A stretch of DNA of 64,000 bases from Clavelina lepadiformis (taxonomy: Eukaryota; Chordata; Ascidiacea; Aplousobranchia; Clavelinidae), in the NCBI RefSeq assembly GCF_947623445.1, contig NC_135246.1:9221856-9285855 (forward strand), written 5' to 3'. The position numbers and the translations under genes are program-made. The notes under the pieces are model-generated. The model saw only the letters and a program-made list of their open reading frames with translations, made no database searches and was not told the origin of the DNA. Shown here piece by piece: positions 42,283-54,233 of this stretch; position 1 is the first letter of the stretch; every line of letters starts with the position of its first letter.

Positions 42283-45200
42283 GCAAAATTTCCCTAATTT
42301 TGTCTTTTACAAACTTTCGAACGAATCGGTCGTCAATGTTAAAGGCGTTAAAATTTGAAGTCTGGCATCTGCTTAGTAAAACAAGAATCTCTCTTCAACT
42401 ATACAGACCTATTCAATGACGCCAATTTTATAAGATACACTGAACACGATCCACGCTGTTTGCAAAGCAAACAACAGTCGGAATTATTAGCTTGGCGCTA
42501 ATAAATAAAATACCAGCGGATCTTCAACGTCAATTTCTGTTTTCATACTACTTCACCCTAATTAAGTTTTTTGTTATTAAGGTAGGTTTACTTATGCTCT
42601 AATGCTTTTACATTTAGTTGGTTAAATAAATTATAATTCACGAATCCAAGACATAGGTTACTTGCGTTCTCGCAAGCTTAACGCGTTTCGTGTTTGGCAG
42701 CATCTGCAACAAATTTTCGATAAAATTTTCGGTTACATACTCCTTCATCAAATGTTGGCTGACAGCAAAATTATACGGCCCTGCTGTTAAAACCTCAGTT
42801 CATAGGAACAACTCTTATATGGATATTTTAAAGCCAAACTTTATTTGTATGACGGGGTATGACCTGCGTTGGTTTCTAAATCTAAGCTTTCGTATCCTGG
42901 ATTTGACGAGCATTTACCGTGAACAAAGGTTAAACTTCTATAACAGGTAATTTTTCAAGCACGAATAAAGATGAGCGTTACGGTTAAGTTGATATGTTTT
43001 GGTTCAGTCAAATACAAAGAGAGCTGGAATATCAAATGGTCGATAGCGCACTAAACTTTTTTGTGTCATGAGCTCGTATAAGTTATATTTGTGCTAAGAA
43101 GTAGCTTACAATAGAAAAAGATTTGCTTGAGCACACTGATAACGAATAATGGTGAAAACATTTCCGCGCCTGTAAGTGTAATACAATAAATCTCAAATGA
43201 AATTTTTACTTGATTATGAATAATAGGCAACACATCAGGCAAAACATCAGTAAACATAATTACTGCAAACGTTTCGTTTCTTTGTTGAAGCATTCCCAAT
43301 GCTTTTAACTATTTCTTTGTTAACTATATTACTATATGACTAGCAATTTGTTGTTAACTACTAATGTTAACCTTTACTTCACGTAGGCTACAGGATTTTC
43401 CCATACTGTATGCAGTATTGCACTGCATCTTTTCGATTTAATATAACTTGCCTTGTAATGTTATTCTTGTTTGTATGAATTTTTATGCTTCGCTGCAGTT
43501 TCAGAGAGACCAGCATTTGAAGCACAAATTGTCAAGCTCAACAACTCCATTTATCGTTTCTGTTCTGTTTCTGCGTACAACCTCATCCAATCATTTGTGG
43601 GTAAGTTATAATAAGGGGATTAACGTTTGGATACCAAATGCAGTTAAGCAAAAATATTAATCCCGCTTATGCAGCTACATAAACGCTGCTTGTGCGTCAG
43701 GTTCTGCATTGCGCTTCCGGAATAGGATATGACGATAAATCTCACACTGTTGTTATGCGATTTATATCAATACTGTTTCTTAATTATTCGCTACAGTTTT
43801 TCTTAATCGCTATTTAACTCATTCCTTAACCATTGATTGTCTTGTATACTGTTTTTATTATCCACAATGTTTAACATCAATGCTAACGGTTATGGTTAAG
43901 TTAAGCAGTAAGTCATAGCCCTTTATATACGTAATAAACACCTTAACGTACACTTAAACTTACATGAGTTTCTGTGAGCAAATCTCACAAAAATGCAAGG
44001 GTTACACGCTCTGTTGCAAGCGTAACCAAAAGTTCAAGGTTGATTGAATTGTCGAGTTTTTACCTTTATTTGGGAAAAGATGTCTTTTTACGCTTTAGTT
44101 GACCGAAACAACACGAATTTTAGCAACGCTATTTGAATTAAAATGTGGTATAGAATCAATCTTATACTAAAAGAATTTTTTGTCAATAGATTACAACAAT
44201 AAGGTACGGCTGCGATGAGACTACGATACGTCTTCCATTGGAAAGACTTTTTCTTCTTAATTACCAAGAAAAAACGATTTGTCTTTAAAAGATATTTAGA
44301 ATCCTCAAATTCCCCCATGTTGGGGCTTTGGGTATTATCTGTTTTTTCCTAAATGGGCAAAATATGTACAGCTAGCGGTAAAATACGAAGAGGTCGACCA
44401 AAACCCGGTTGGCCAATTTAGGTTATATTAATGAAATGATTTGGTAACTTTTGTATGTAACCTCCAACTAAACTGGCAGACGTTGCGAAAGATCGTGAAA
44501 ACTTTCAGGACTTTATGTGCTATGTTATGTTATGTACTTTCGCGCAAGTCTCAAGTGATAAAAAAACTGGCTTTGTTAAATACAAATTAAAAAAGTCATA
44601 ACAAAACATAGAATAAACCTTGAAAAAAATTTAATGCAGGTCAAAATAGATGAATTGCATGTAGACCGTAACTGGACAAGCAACAGCTTAAAGACGAGAA
44701 TCTTTTTTAGAATCTGGCTTTAAACACCAAGAGCACAGTTAGGCTACTAGACAATGGTCAAAATGTTTTAACCGAAATCGTGTTCTTCCTCCATGGAAGG
44801 AGCAATAAAAGGCTAGGCTATTTTAAACTTATACATGACAATAAGTGGCACCACACTCACACTTTTACATGCGGAGTAGCCTTGATCAATTTTATTTATA
44901 AGGTTGCTATAGTGATAACAATTTATTTCATAATTTGATATTACTTTTTCTTTCATGTAGCTAGTTGATGGCCTTAAGTGAACCATCAAGGACGAGAATG
45001 CATTTCTACATGTCATTCTGTGTTACTAGAAATGTTGGAAAAAACTTTTGATTATATAACTTGTTGGGTTGCTTTCTATTATCTATAGATGTTGAGCGCA
45101 TTTTACTGTCTTTATAAAACTATGCCATTAAGAAGTAAACATCTATTGGCGGTAAAGACGGGATGTATATGCGCCAGTTTGTATAATGGCTTAGGCTACT

Positions 45201-45330
45201 CATTATGCTATACTGGAAGAACACGTCTCTTTTCTACGTATCAGACACCCTGCAGTATAGGCTATTATACTTCACTTAGTTTAATAAGGAAAGCTGACCA
45301 GTTGCTCTGCATATTCGGCTAAAATCAATA
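42283..45330. other. Spacer with unassigned coding-like tracts
   Basis: Three kilobases without a recognised gene. Apart from the exon-like segment at 43499-43600 and scattered open stretches of protein-like composition around 42.7-43.3 kb, I see no repeat family or RNA gene. Confidence 0.35.
43499..43600 (+). other. Exon-like segment, unidentified
   Basis: 102 bases between an acceptor (GCTTCGCTGCAG) and a strong donor (GG|GTAAGT). They are open in a frame reading in part ERPAFEAQIVKLNNSIYRF. No flanking exons could be joined with confidence. Coding-looking tracts also occur nearby on both strands (42.7-43.3 kb), so an unrecognised gene or a decayed element may lie here. Confidence 0.22.
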
Positions 45331-45336
45331 TTTATT
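45331..45336 (-). other. Probable poly(A) signal of EF-hand gene
   Basis: TTTATT on plus is AATAAA on minus, about 183 bases after the stop at 45519. Confidence 0.4.
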
Positions 45337-45518
45337 TTCCTCTGCGGTACGGGAATGAGTATATACACGAGAACACGAAGTCTAAGACATTACTTTCTTG
45401 TTGTACAATATACATACAGGCACATCACATCATAATTCCATGATAAGATTCGCTGTTCGAATTAAGCGTTGGTGAAAGCTTTCGCAATGTGTCAATGTTA
45501 CTTTGATTTCGCGACAAA

Positions 45519-46511
45519 TTAAAAAGAGAAGCTATCGCCCTTCATCATCGCTACGAATTCTACAAAGAAACAGTTTTTGGTAAAATATGAAATAAAATGA
45601 AGAAATGAAATGATGCATATTTTACATTTTTAATACAAATTAAGGTTTATTCCCAATTTTAAAAATACCCTGTTGTTTTATTTTTTTCGTTACAAACTCT
45701 TTATCCATATAGGCCTATATGCTTACATAGCTCTTTTTTTGAAATTCGATCGTTAATGCCAAAAAATTAATTTGACTTATTTATTTTTAACATATTGGCT
45801 ACTGTGCAAAAGCAAATAAAACAAATAACCTTCGTAATCGATTCGTCCATCACCATCCTTGTCGGCCTCCTTCATCATGACCGTAACTTCTTCATCAGTT
45901 AACGGCTCTCCTGCCCCCTGCATGACGTATTTTAATTCATTCCATTCTATGTAACCGCTTCCGTCCTTAAAGAAAAACAAAGTATCATGATAAACAAGAA
46001 AGAAAATCAACAAACACATTAAAATTGACACGATCGCCATTCAGACGAGATACCGCTTGCCAAAATGTATTAACAATGGGAGTCTACTTACTTTGTCAAA
46101 TACTTGAAAAGCTTGCTTCAATTCTTCTTCGGATTGTTTATTTTGATGAGAGTTACACCAACGTTCCATCAACTTAAGAAATTGTGGTTTTGTCATTTTT
46201 CCGGCAGCTGCGTAAAAAACCTTACGTAATGGCTTCTTATTTCTAAAGCAATGTAATATCTAACTATAAATTAAACAAGAATAACAAGAAACAAATTACT
46301 TGCTATCAAACGTAAAAATGGTTAAAACAACCTACTCACATCGCAAGCCCGATTTTCTGACAATCTCTTGCAATTCTGATTCTGTGGGATCCCAACCCAA
46401 TAGTCTCAGCATCTTATTGAGTTCACCTACATTGATGCTTTCCTCTCCTTCCTCATCGAACATTTCAAAGCATTCTTGAAATTCTTTTTCTTCCTGATCG
46501 CTGAGTGGCAT
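45519..46511 (-). CDS. Calmodulin/troponin C-like EF-hand protein
   Basis: Four coding exons (46340-46511, 46092-46207, 45830-45965, 45519-45559) give 154 residues in the calmodulin fold. The C-lobe has two canonical calcium loops, DKDGSGYIEWNE and DKDGDGRIDYEE, followed by FVAMMKG. The N-lobe is degenerate. Loop 1 reads DEEGEESINVGE, with Glu in place of Gly at position 6. Loop 2 reads GLRSAGKMTKPQ and has lost Asp1 and Glu12, so it should not bind calcium. It may thus be a half-calcium sensor. It is not a typical myosin light chain. ATG 46511 follows an acceptor (TTTCTCGCAG) by six bases. A 5' UTR exon ending at 46870 (donor GTAAGT) and a promoter lie upstream. It is a divergent paralog of the troponin C gene 3 kb away. 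Confidence 0.85.
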
Positions 46512-46869
46512 TTTGTTCTGCGAGAAATGCAAAATGTTCAGAGTTCCTATATTAGGAGAATTCAAGCAAGTCTTGCCTTTGGATTCTAACGAACCTAAAA
46601 GTTTCCAAAAAAGCTCATTTATGTAAGTGTGAAGCCTGATAAATGTGCAGCCTATTTGGGAAGAAATCCCACAATTAGTGAAGACTGTTTAAAATACTAA
46701 ACCGTTCTAATGGTGAAGAATACAGTCTACGGTTGTCGAAAATGAAACTTGTTTTTACTTTATAACTATCTGCATAAATTTTTAAAATTTAGTAGCCTCA
46801 TCTTTCTCCTGGCTATGCCCCTTAAGTCCATGGCTAGGATTATAGTTATAAAGATTTGTTCAGACTTAC

Positions 46870-47000
46870 GTTTTGTTCTTGAGTATCTTTCGTATCCTTC
46901 AGAGAAACAGTTAAATTCTGCCTATAATAGCCGGCCGTAAGTGCCGCGAGGCTACCTTGCGGAGCAAATATAAATTGCAGCTGATGCTTTGTTACGTCAC
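46870..47000 (-). promoter_or_regulatory. Compact promoter and 5' UTR exon of EF-hand gene
   Basis: In transcript direction the order is: CRE-like TGACGTAA (46992-46999), E-box CAGCTG (46978-46983), TATA-like TTTATATTT (about 46965-46973), then a short non-coding exon ending at 46870 with donor GTAAGT. The matching acceptor is CAG at 46518-46520, six bases before the ATG. CRE plus E-box is the combination described for ascidian muscle enhancers, which suggests muscle expression. That last step is inference. Confidence 0.55.
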
Positions 47001-49433
47001 TGATGATGGGCGCAATAAAGATACTTTCAACCAATCGACTCTTATATTAATTTTAACAGTTGACGAGCCATATTCGGATTCGTCTTTAAGACTCCCTTGG
47101 GAAGATCTATTCTTAATTTAGCTTCACGTTGCGTCTCTTTTCGTTATACGTCGTCAATAAACTACCAAGGAATACTTTTCATTATACATACAGTATGTTA
47201 CGATACTTCAGTTAGTTTTATTCCGTTAAAGTGCTATTAAAATGTGGGCTTCCACTATTTCATTGGAACAAAATCGTGCATTTTATAAGAAAGAATGTTC
47301 TTAAAAATATTAACAAACTTATAACACTACATAATAATATAAAATATTAAATATTACATTACCTATTGTCCTATTACATAATACAGTATAATATATTACA
47401 TTATAGTCCGGGAGCCCAGATACGCTACCGTGTACCTAGGGATGTACAATACAGAATAATTGAGAGCTATTCTAGAATCATCTAGAATAGTTTATTCCGG
47501 ATCCAAAATTTCGAATTCTATTCTAGAGTAGCATAAAAGTTAAAAAATTTAAGCACCCGCAATGCTTTTGTTTTGCCTTTGCAATACGCTCACAAAATTA
47601 CTATGGTTCAACAAAGTTTACAATTTTCAATTTGACATGACGCAGGGTTTTATTGGTGACGATTAACACATGCAGCGCATAGTATTGGAATGTGAAATAA
47701 CAATCGAAAATAACATATCCTGCACGTGCCAATGAAAACCTTCAATCATAGAATAAAACCAGTACCCAAGATTTTGAAAAAATACGAAAATTGGATTGGA
47801 TTTTTTTGACGCTCGGTCTTTTAGGATCTGTTATTCTAATCTAGAATGTGCATACCTTCACGCACCTCCACCATAACAAAATGCCATTAGATTTTTTTTA
47901 TTCTATGGAATGTCCCAAACATAGTTATGACCCGTTACAGTGAAATAACTCATTCCTGCAATGCGTTTTTGTATCATATCAAATGTTGCCTTTTCCCAGT
48001 CTTTTTTTGGTGAAACGTGATGAATTTACTTTTTTATGGCAATCACTGCTTAACCATTACATATTAGTACATATCCTTACACCAGAATGTTTACTGATAA
48101 CTCTTTGATTTAAGGTCAACTTGTTTTTGGACTTGGCCCTCACGTTAAATAATATCTCTTTCGTATAAGACAAAACGCCTTTTGTGATTTTCCTTTAACT
48201 TGTTCTTAATAGCGATGCACCCATAGAACATAAAAGTTTTTAAAGACATTACAGAAGTAAAACAGCCAGGACATTTGACAAAAGCTTAACAGCAGGCGTT
48301 AAATTTATCGCTGAAAAACACTTTCAATAATCTCTTTTAAGACAAAGTTGCTATTTTACAATATATACAAACAGTTGGAAGATCTACATGCAGTATTTGG
48401 TGAGCATCTTGACAAAAATATTTTCAATGAATATATTGTTTATTCACATCAATAAAACGAACTACTTGTCGATCATGTGTAAACCTGTTTTTCTAAAATG
48501 TAGTAGGTTATAGTTTGTGTTAAATCTGTTTCAAGCTTGCAATTGAAACGGATAATAGACCATATGCAACAAACTAAGTCTTTTCAGTAAATTTCATTAG
48601 CTTCATAATTTTAAATAAGTTTTAGTTTTACATTATTTTGTTTATTTGATTTCATTTTTACTTTGCATAACATTTAAATAGGGTCATTTTTTCATTTAAA
48701 CTTTTCCTAAAACTCCCATAACACAGGCTTGGAACAGTTTTGCAAAATGTTTACCCCATAACACAAAGCATCAAAAATTTCTATTATTGTATAACGACTT
48801 CAGAAAAGGATATAGTAGCCTTTGGCAAACAGTCAATAACCGTTTTTGCAACATAAGTATTAATTTTCTAGAACAAAAGTTAACATTGATAGAATACGAC
48901 AGTTATACTTGCTATATTTTTGTAGCTTGAACTGTGGTCAGGGCAATTGGATTAGCGTGGACCTATAGCCTATACTCGGGCAATGGCCAGGAATCAGTTC
49001 AATTCCCGTTTTCTCTGTTGATAATTTTTTTGGGAACGTATTAAAATATGACAATAACTTCTGCTTTTAGAATCTTAATTTATTCCGTTTATATAGGAAC
49101 TATATGTGATATGACTTACAGCTATCACTGTCGACAAAACTATTTAGTCGTAATTATTGCCAAGTCGTCGCAAAGCACTTCTGTTTCTGCAAAATACATT
49201 TGCGGGTGTCTTGTAGACGAATTGACCAGTCGTTGACCGAATTGGTACCATGGTAAGGCGCTCGCAGCCTGTACTTTTAACTGCATGAATCCTATAATAA
49301 TAGGTGCTAATTGCGAAACAACTGTTATCACTTGTCAATCACAGGTCGGAATGATGAAAAAGATTTTCATCTCATTTTTTGTTATTTATTTCGGTCCTCT
49401 TTTGCTTCTAACTTGAGTAGTATTATCTTTCAG
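47001..49433. other. Divergent spacer between the two EF-hand genes
   Basis: It contains the possible decayed hAT element, a stretch at 47241-47285 resembling part of the repeat at 20.4 kb, and an AT-rich tract at 47290-47400. A tRNA-like B box, GTTCAATTCCC, lies near 49000 without a convincing A box or stem. Upstream control sequences of troponin C must lie here, but none is clear. Confidence 0.4.
47441..47865. mobile_element. Possible decayed hAT-like element with TCTAGA palindromes
   Basis: The left end TAGGGATGTACA and the inverted right end AAGGTATGCACA match at 9 of 12. The flanks CGTGTACC and CACGCACC match at 5 of 8, all differences being transitions. Palindromic ATTCTAGAAT-type words cluster near both ends. 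The interior is non-coding. Confidence 0.4.
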
Positions 49434-52400
49434 CGGCCGCCGTGCAGTCAGTTCTCCTGATAAGTAAGAAGACCTATAGGAAGAAAGAGCTCATTTTGTA
49501 GAATTTCGAAAAAGTTTAACGACAAAGCAACAAGATGGTAAGCCGTGTGCAGCGCTATTGCATGTTTAAATAAGAATTACGCGATGTATGGTTTAATTAA
49601 GTCTGCAACTTTTTATGCTATAATATTATTACAGTGCAATGTGTATGTAAGATTTTTCAGAAAGACGTTGTTATATCATCCAAAAAATTCATGTCAGTAA
49701 AATTAAATGTCAAATAAAATCTAAAGCCACTCTGCGTATATTTGGTGTAAAACGAATATACTTTAATCACCATGTGTGACAGCTGTATAGTCATCCAGTT
49801 GTTGAAGGTTCTCGATTACGGAGCAGCTGCCTTTTTTCCGTAGCTTAACTCTTGTGAAATCACGTGGTAAATTTAACCTACGTATTGTTGAACTATACCG
49901 TATAGATTTTTTATGTTGAACATCGGAAAATTTTTTTGTCTGTATTTCCCGAAAAAAACAGTTTCTTCTCAGTCATATGGACAAATACTCTTCGTTAATA
50001 TTGGCTACAAGTTTCCGTAGATAAGCTAAATGTTTTGTTGGTTTAAAAAGAGAAAGTCATGAGTAATAACATGAGGTCACAAGGGATTATCTTTCGTACA
50101 TATTTAAGGCTTTCTATATCAGTAAAAGTCAAACTATAGTTGTCTGTTTAAAAACACCAGCGGTTACTTAAGCACTTTGGGAGCCCTGATATTTTGCAGG
50201 CGTTACAACAAAAACAAGATACAGCTGACAGCTGCTGATAATAAATCTATAAAAATGTTCGACTGCGTGGAGAATTAATACTTACGATGCCACCCCACAT
50301 GGGGTGGCCGTGTGTTCATCCGAAGTGAATTTCTTGATTTTACTTCTCAGGCTATGACCCCAGAGGAAGCAAGAAGTTCTCTCACAAAAGAACAGATTTC
50401 AGGTACATACGGTATAGGACTTGATATTACATTTGTGCTTTTTGCTTTGTATTATTATATGTATGTACTATAAGTATAGCTAAATATCCAAATATTATTT
50501 TGTGGTTTTTCTATTGAGCATTATGTTGATAGAAATCTTGTTTCACCAAAAATGGCGAAGTGTTAGCTATATTGCGATCATGATTTTGAATTCTTCATAC
50601 AAGAGTAGGCTATGCGCAGGATTTTTGTTTGAATCGCAGTTATATAGACATTATCAGAGCCTCAAACATTTGCTCGACCATGTTAAATATTAATAATCTA
50701 TTAAGAAATTAATTTTATCCTTAGGGTTATATTAAGGTTCATCACTGTATGCACAAAATAATGCAAATTTAACTCTTGTAAAAAGTTTATTATGTTTTAT
50801 CGTAATGCTCTTTTGTTGATTTTCAACGACAAATATTCGAAATTTTCTAACATCTGCGCCGCTATGAAACGCTGTGTCTGCGTTATCAAAAAAGTCGAAG
50901 ACCTTTTGCAATTAAAACTTTGGATGTTTCCTTATTTCATTTTTGTGATTTAAATAATCATTATATAATTCAGTTTTTATGCATTATGTCACCTGGTTAA
51001 ACACCAGAAGGAGTATTTTTATCGTTGGATGTGTCTGCCAGCCTGCGACAGTTACGAAAAAAATGTTTGTAACAGAAGGCTTAAACGTAAACAAAAACAC
51101 AAAATGGCAATGCAAAAACGAAATGGTTACAAAGTAAGAATGTAAAATTAATAAAGCTGGACATTTACAGTAATAGAGTGCCAGCAGATACGCTTGGGAA
51201 GAAATTTTTGTTTAGCCTATGCATTTTTGTTTTCGTTTTCTGTTTATGTAAATTTTGTTTACAGTAGTATTAGACTTCCGTATTTTGTACTTGATTTGAT
51301 CATTGTGGCAGCTTAACATATTACGTAGGCCTAATTGTAAAAAACTTTTCCTGTAACTGTAACATGTAATTGTGTAATCACAGAATTCAAGCAAGCTTTT
51401 GACATCTTTGACGAAGATGGTGGCGGTGACATCAGCACAAACGAACTTGGAAGGGTCATGAAAATGTTGGGACAAAATCCAAACAGAGAGGAATTGGCAA
51501 AAATTGTCGAAGAGGTTGATGTAGACGGTAAATCATAGCCTATATTTTATCAATGATCATATCACTAGGTGTTATCAAAACAAAAAGTCACCATCAATAG
51601 CTTTTTAGTTAAATGACTTGAGTTAATTAAAATTACTAAAGATAACTGAAGTGCTTACTAACAACTGACGGTTGGTCTCGACTAAAAGATCCTGTCAATT
51701 GCATACTTTTTAAGTTCAAACTTGTATACTGTGGCGAGAACGTACGCTGCGTCATTTATATTTCAATCACATTATGACGACTACTACAATTCCATAGGGA
51801 GCGGAACGATCGACTTCGACGAATTCCTAATAATGATGGTGATGCAAATTGCTGAAGAGGGAAAAACAGCTGGTGAAGAGGAATTAAGGGATTTGTTTCG
51901 TTTACTCGACAAGTACGAAGCTATATTGGAGTATCCCAACATATAGCTAAACAATTTCTAAATTATGTTTGTTATAGTTTGATTTAAATACAGGACATAT
52001 ATCGTAACATCATAATATCCTAGATACTTTTTAGGAATGCGAAGAAGCAACCATAAATTGTCACATAATTTAAAGCTTTTTAGTTTTTTTTGGCCGACTT
52101 AATATATTGTTCTGTTAATTAATATTTTGTTCTGTGATTAAACACAAAAAGTCAGTATCATATAACCAACAAAGTCAATCATAAGTTATTTAAATTGTTA
52201 CTGTATTCCTATTTAAATTAATTTCCAATTTAGATAAGAAATACATATCATAAGCAGTAAGTTTGTACTGGGGATTAATGTTTAGAAATGGAGACAATTA
52301 TATTGATTGGGATGAATTAAAAGAAGCACTTTCTGGAACATCCGCCGATCCACCGGTTGAGTCTTGGGAAGTTGATGAGCTGTTTCGGGAAGCTGATAAA

Positions 52401-52795
52401 AATGGCGACGGATTCGTCGATATAGAAGGTGAGATCTCAGGTGCGTGTAGAGTAAACGATAACAAGGTTAATAAAAAATGCGTTTAAAAACGAAATTTTG
52501 CAGTTTTAGACCCTTTCCTCGGGCTAAGAACGACGCTAAATTTAAAGAAACTTGCGATATACTTTGAAATTTTGCGTTTTCTCGCCACACTTTATGTGTA
52601 ATGTGTTTATCCTATAATTATATTATAGCCTGACAAAACGGCCTTTTAATCACAACTCTACAAAGATTTGTCAAGCTATCTGATTAGTTTGCAAGAATGG
52701 CAAGGTGCCTATATGTGCATTTCCTTGTCTTAAGCATTTTATTACTTTATTTTGTAGAATGGAGCATGTGGATGGACGGTGTCCAAGCACGTTAA
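49434..52795 (+). CDS. TNNC: Troponin C (6 exons)
   Basis: Troponin C is the calcium sensor of the striated-type thin filament, binding troponin I and T. Exons: 49434-49537 (UTR plus ATG only), 50351-50402, 51384-51527, 51798-51912, 52286-52428, 52758-52795; phases close and give 164 residues (vertebrate TnC about 160). Four EF-hand loops are readable: [36 protein letters not shown] and [12 protein letters not shown]. All keep Asp1 and Glu12; loop 3 has Asn instead of Gly at position 6. The N-helix [19 protein letters not shown] and linker [21 protein letters not shown] are troponin C-like rather than calmodulin-like. The start codon is the last codon of exon 1. Exon 1 begins after TATCTTTCAG, so it is either preceded by another UTR exon or is trans-spliced. 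A poly(A) signal lies at 53401-53406. Confidence 0.95.
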
Positions 52796-53400
52796 ACGGA
52801 TGACTAATTACAGGGATCTAAAAGAAGACATAGCATAGCAAGACATCAACTTAGTTATACAAATTTAGAAACACTTATCGTGGAAAAGGCTCCGCTAATG
52901 AATTTATTGGAACTCTGATAACGCTATCTTCTTCCTCTGCTGACTCAAGATTGTCACTGATACAAAGTAAAACTTAATGCATTTGACTAATTCAATAATG
53001 GATACATCTTAACCAGCGTAAGATACTGTGTAAGTGCGCGTGCTCTTTACTATTACGTAATTGCTTGTTAGAATTAAGTTACTTTGCCGCTCTACGGGCC
53101 ATTCCTAGTACTTGTTTGTGTTGTGGTTTTGGATTATTTATGTTGAAGAATATTTCTTGGACTTCCATTTTCATGTGTCAAATGAATGGTTTCGGTATAC
53201 GGAATTGCTATCTTAGTCTGAAATCAATGTTTTAAATTTGAGTAATAAGCATTTTTTTCAGTTCTTAAATCTTTATTCTTTTCTTTTCCTTTCTATTCTT
53301 ACAAAATTAATCTAAAAAATTATTATCTGAACAACATATATGTATTTACGTAAATGTAAAATACCGTTGTATGTAGGTCTATGCGCACCTATTTGGTTTC

Positions 53401-53406
53401 AATAAA
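53401..53406 (+). other. Candidate troponin C poly(A) signal AATAAA
   Basis: A canonical hexamer about 605 bases after the stop codon. It is supported by position only. Confidence 0.3.
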
Positions 53407-54233
53407 TTTCTGGCTTCCTTTACTTCTTCTTTCTTTTCCTTTTCTCTTGACTTTCTTTAAGATATTATAGGCTGTTTAAATTTTGAAGTATAAGAAACAA
53501 ACTGTTTGTCAGTTCGTTAAAGCTAAAAGCGTTGAAGTTAAAAACTTTTACAACATTTGAAGACTTAGAATAATAGGTACCTATTTTAGTATGTAGGGTA
53601 GCTATGTAAAATGCTTAATACAAAATTTGTAGCATAGGCTACTCTGAATTTGCTTGATTCTACCATTAGTTCCAGGTCATTAACTACCTATGGTTTTGTT
53701 AATTTTTTTGTGCTAAAACTAAAGTTTTTAAAATTTGCCCAATTCCCAGTTATTTAAAATCCCCTTGAATAAATAATTATAAAATAACATAAGTTTTATA
53801 TAAGTGCTTCAAATTTTTAATTTGTTACCTTATCCAAATTGTACCAAGATTTTAGTCGCTTGCAATCGTAACAAGCAGATCAAAAAGTTTTTTTGTCATA
53901 TGGTTATACAGTAGCCTACTTGTATGTCAATGTTTTACAAAAGCAGAATTCAGATTTTTGTCACAAAAAGCAAGACGGAGTGATTTTTATTGACACTACG
54001 TAAATTTTTCTTCCCAACATTTCAAATTTAATTATAAATATTTGTCATGAGTCTCTTTCTGTCATCTGTTTTTGATTTCATATTTATAAACCTTCGTTAC
54101 GTTGTTATACTTGATGACTTGCTGTAGGTTTGATTCTTTCTTAATTGTAAGTCGCCTATAAGTAATGCTAATGGTTTCTACCTCAAGGTTTTGAATTATT
54201 CTATATGAATCTTTGCAAAACATTTGGCAGTTT

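Noticed and set aside
45089-45322. 77-codon plus-strand open frame
   Set aside because: Cys/Leu/Tyr-rich, no homology, no splice context, and next to the 3' end of the EF-hand gene; probably chance.
46208-46250. Upstream extension of the second exon of the EF-hand gene (NKKPLRKV...)
   Set aside because: Entering there from exon 1 creates a stop at the junction; the acceptor TTTTTTACGCAG at 46208 gives an in-phase EF loop.
48946-49020. Possible tRNA gene with B box GTTCAATTCCC
   Set aside because: No matching acceptor stem, A box or anticodon arm could be drawn; at best a SINE relic.
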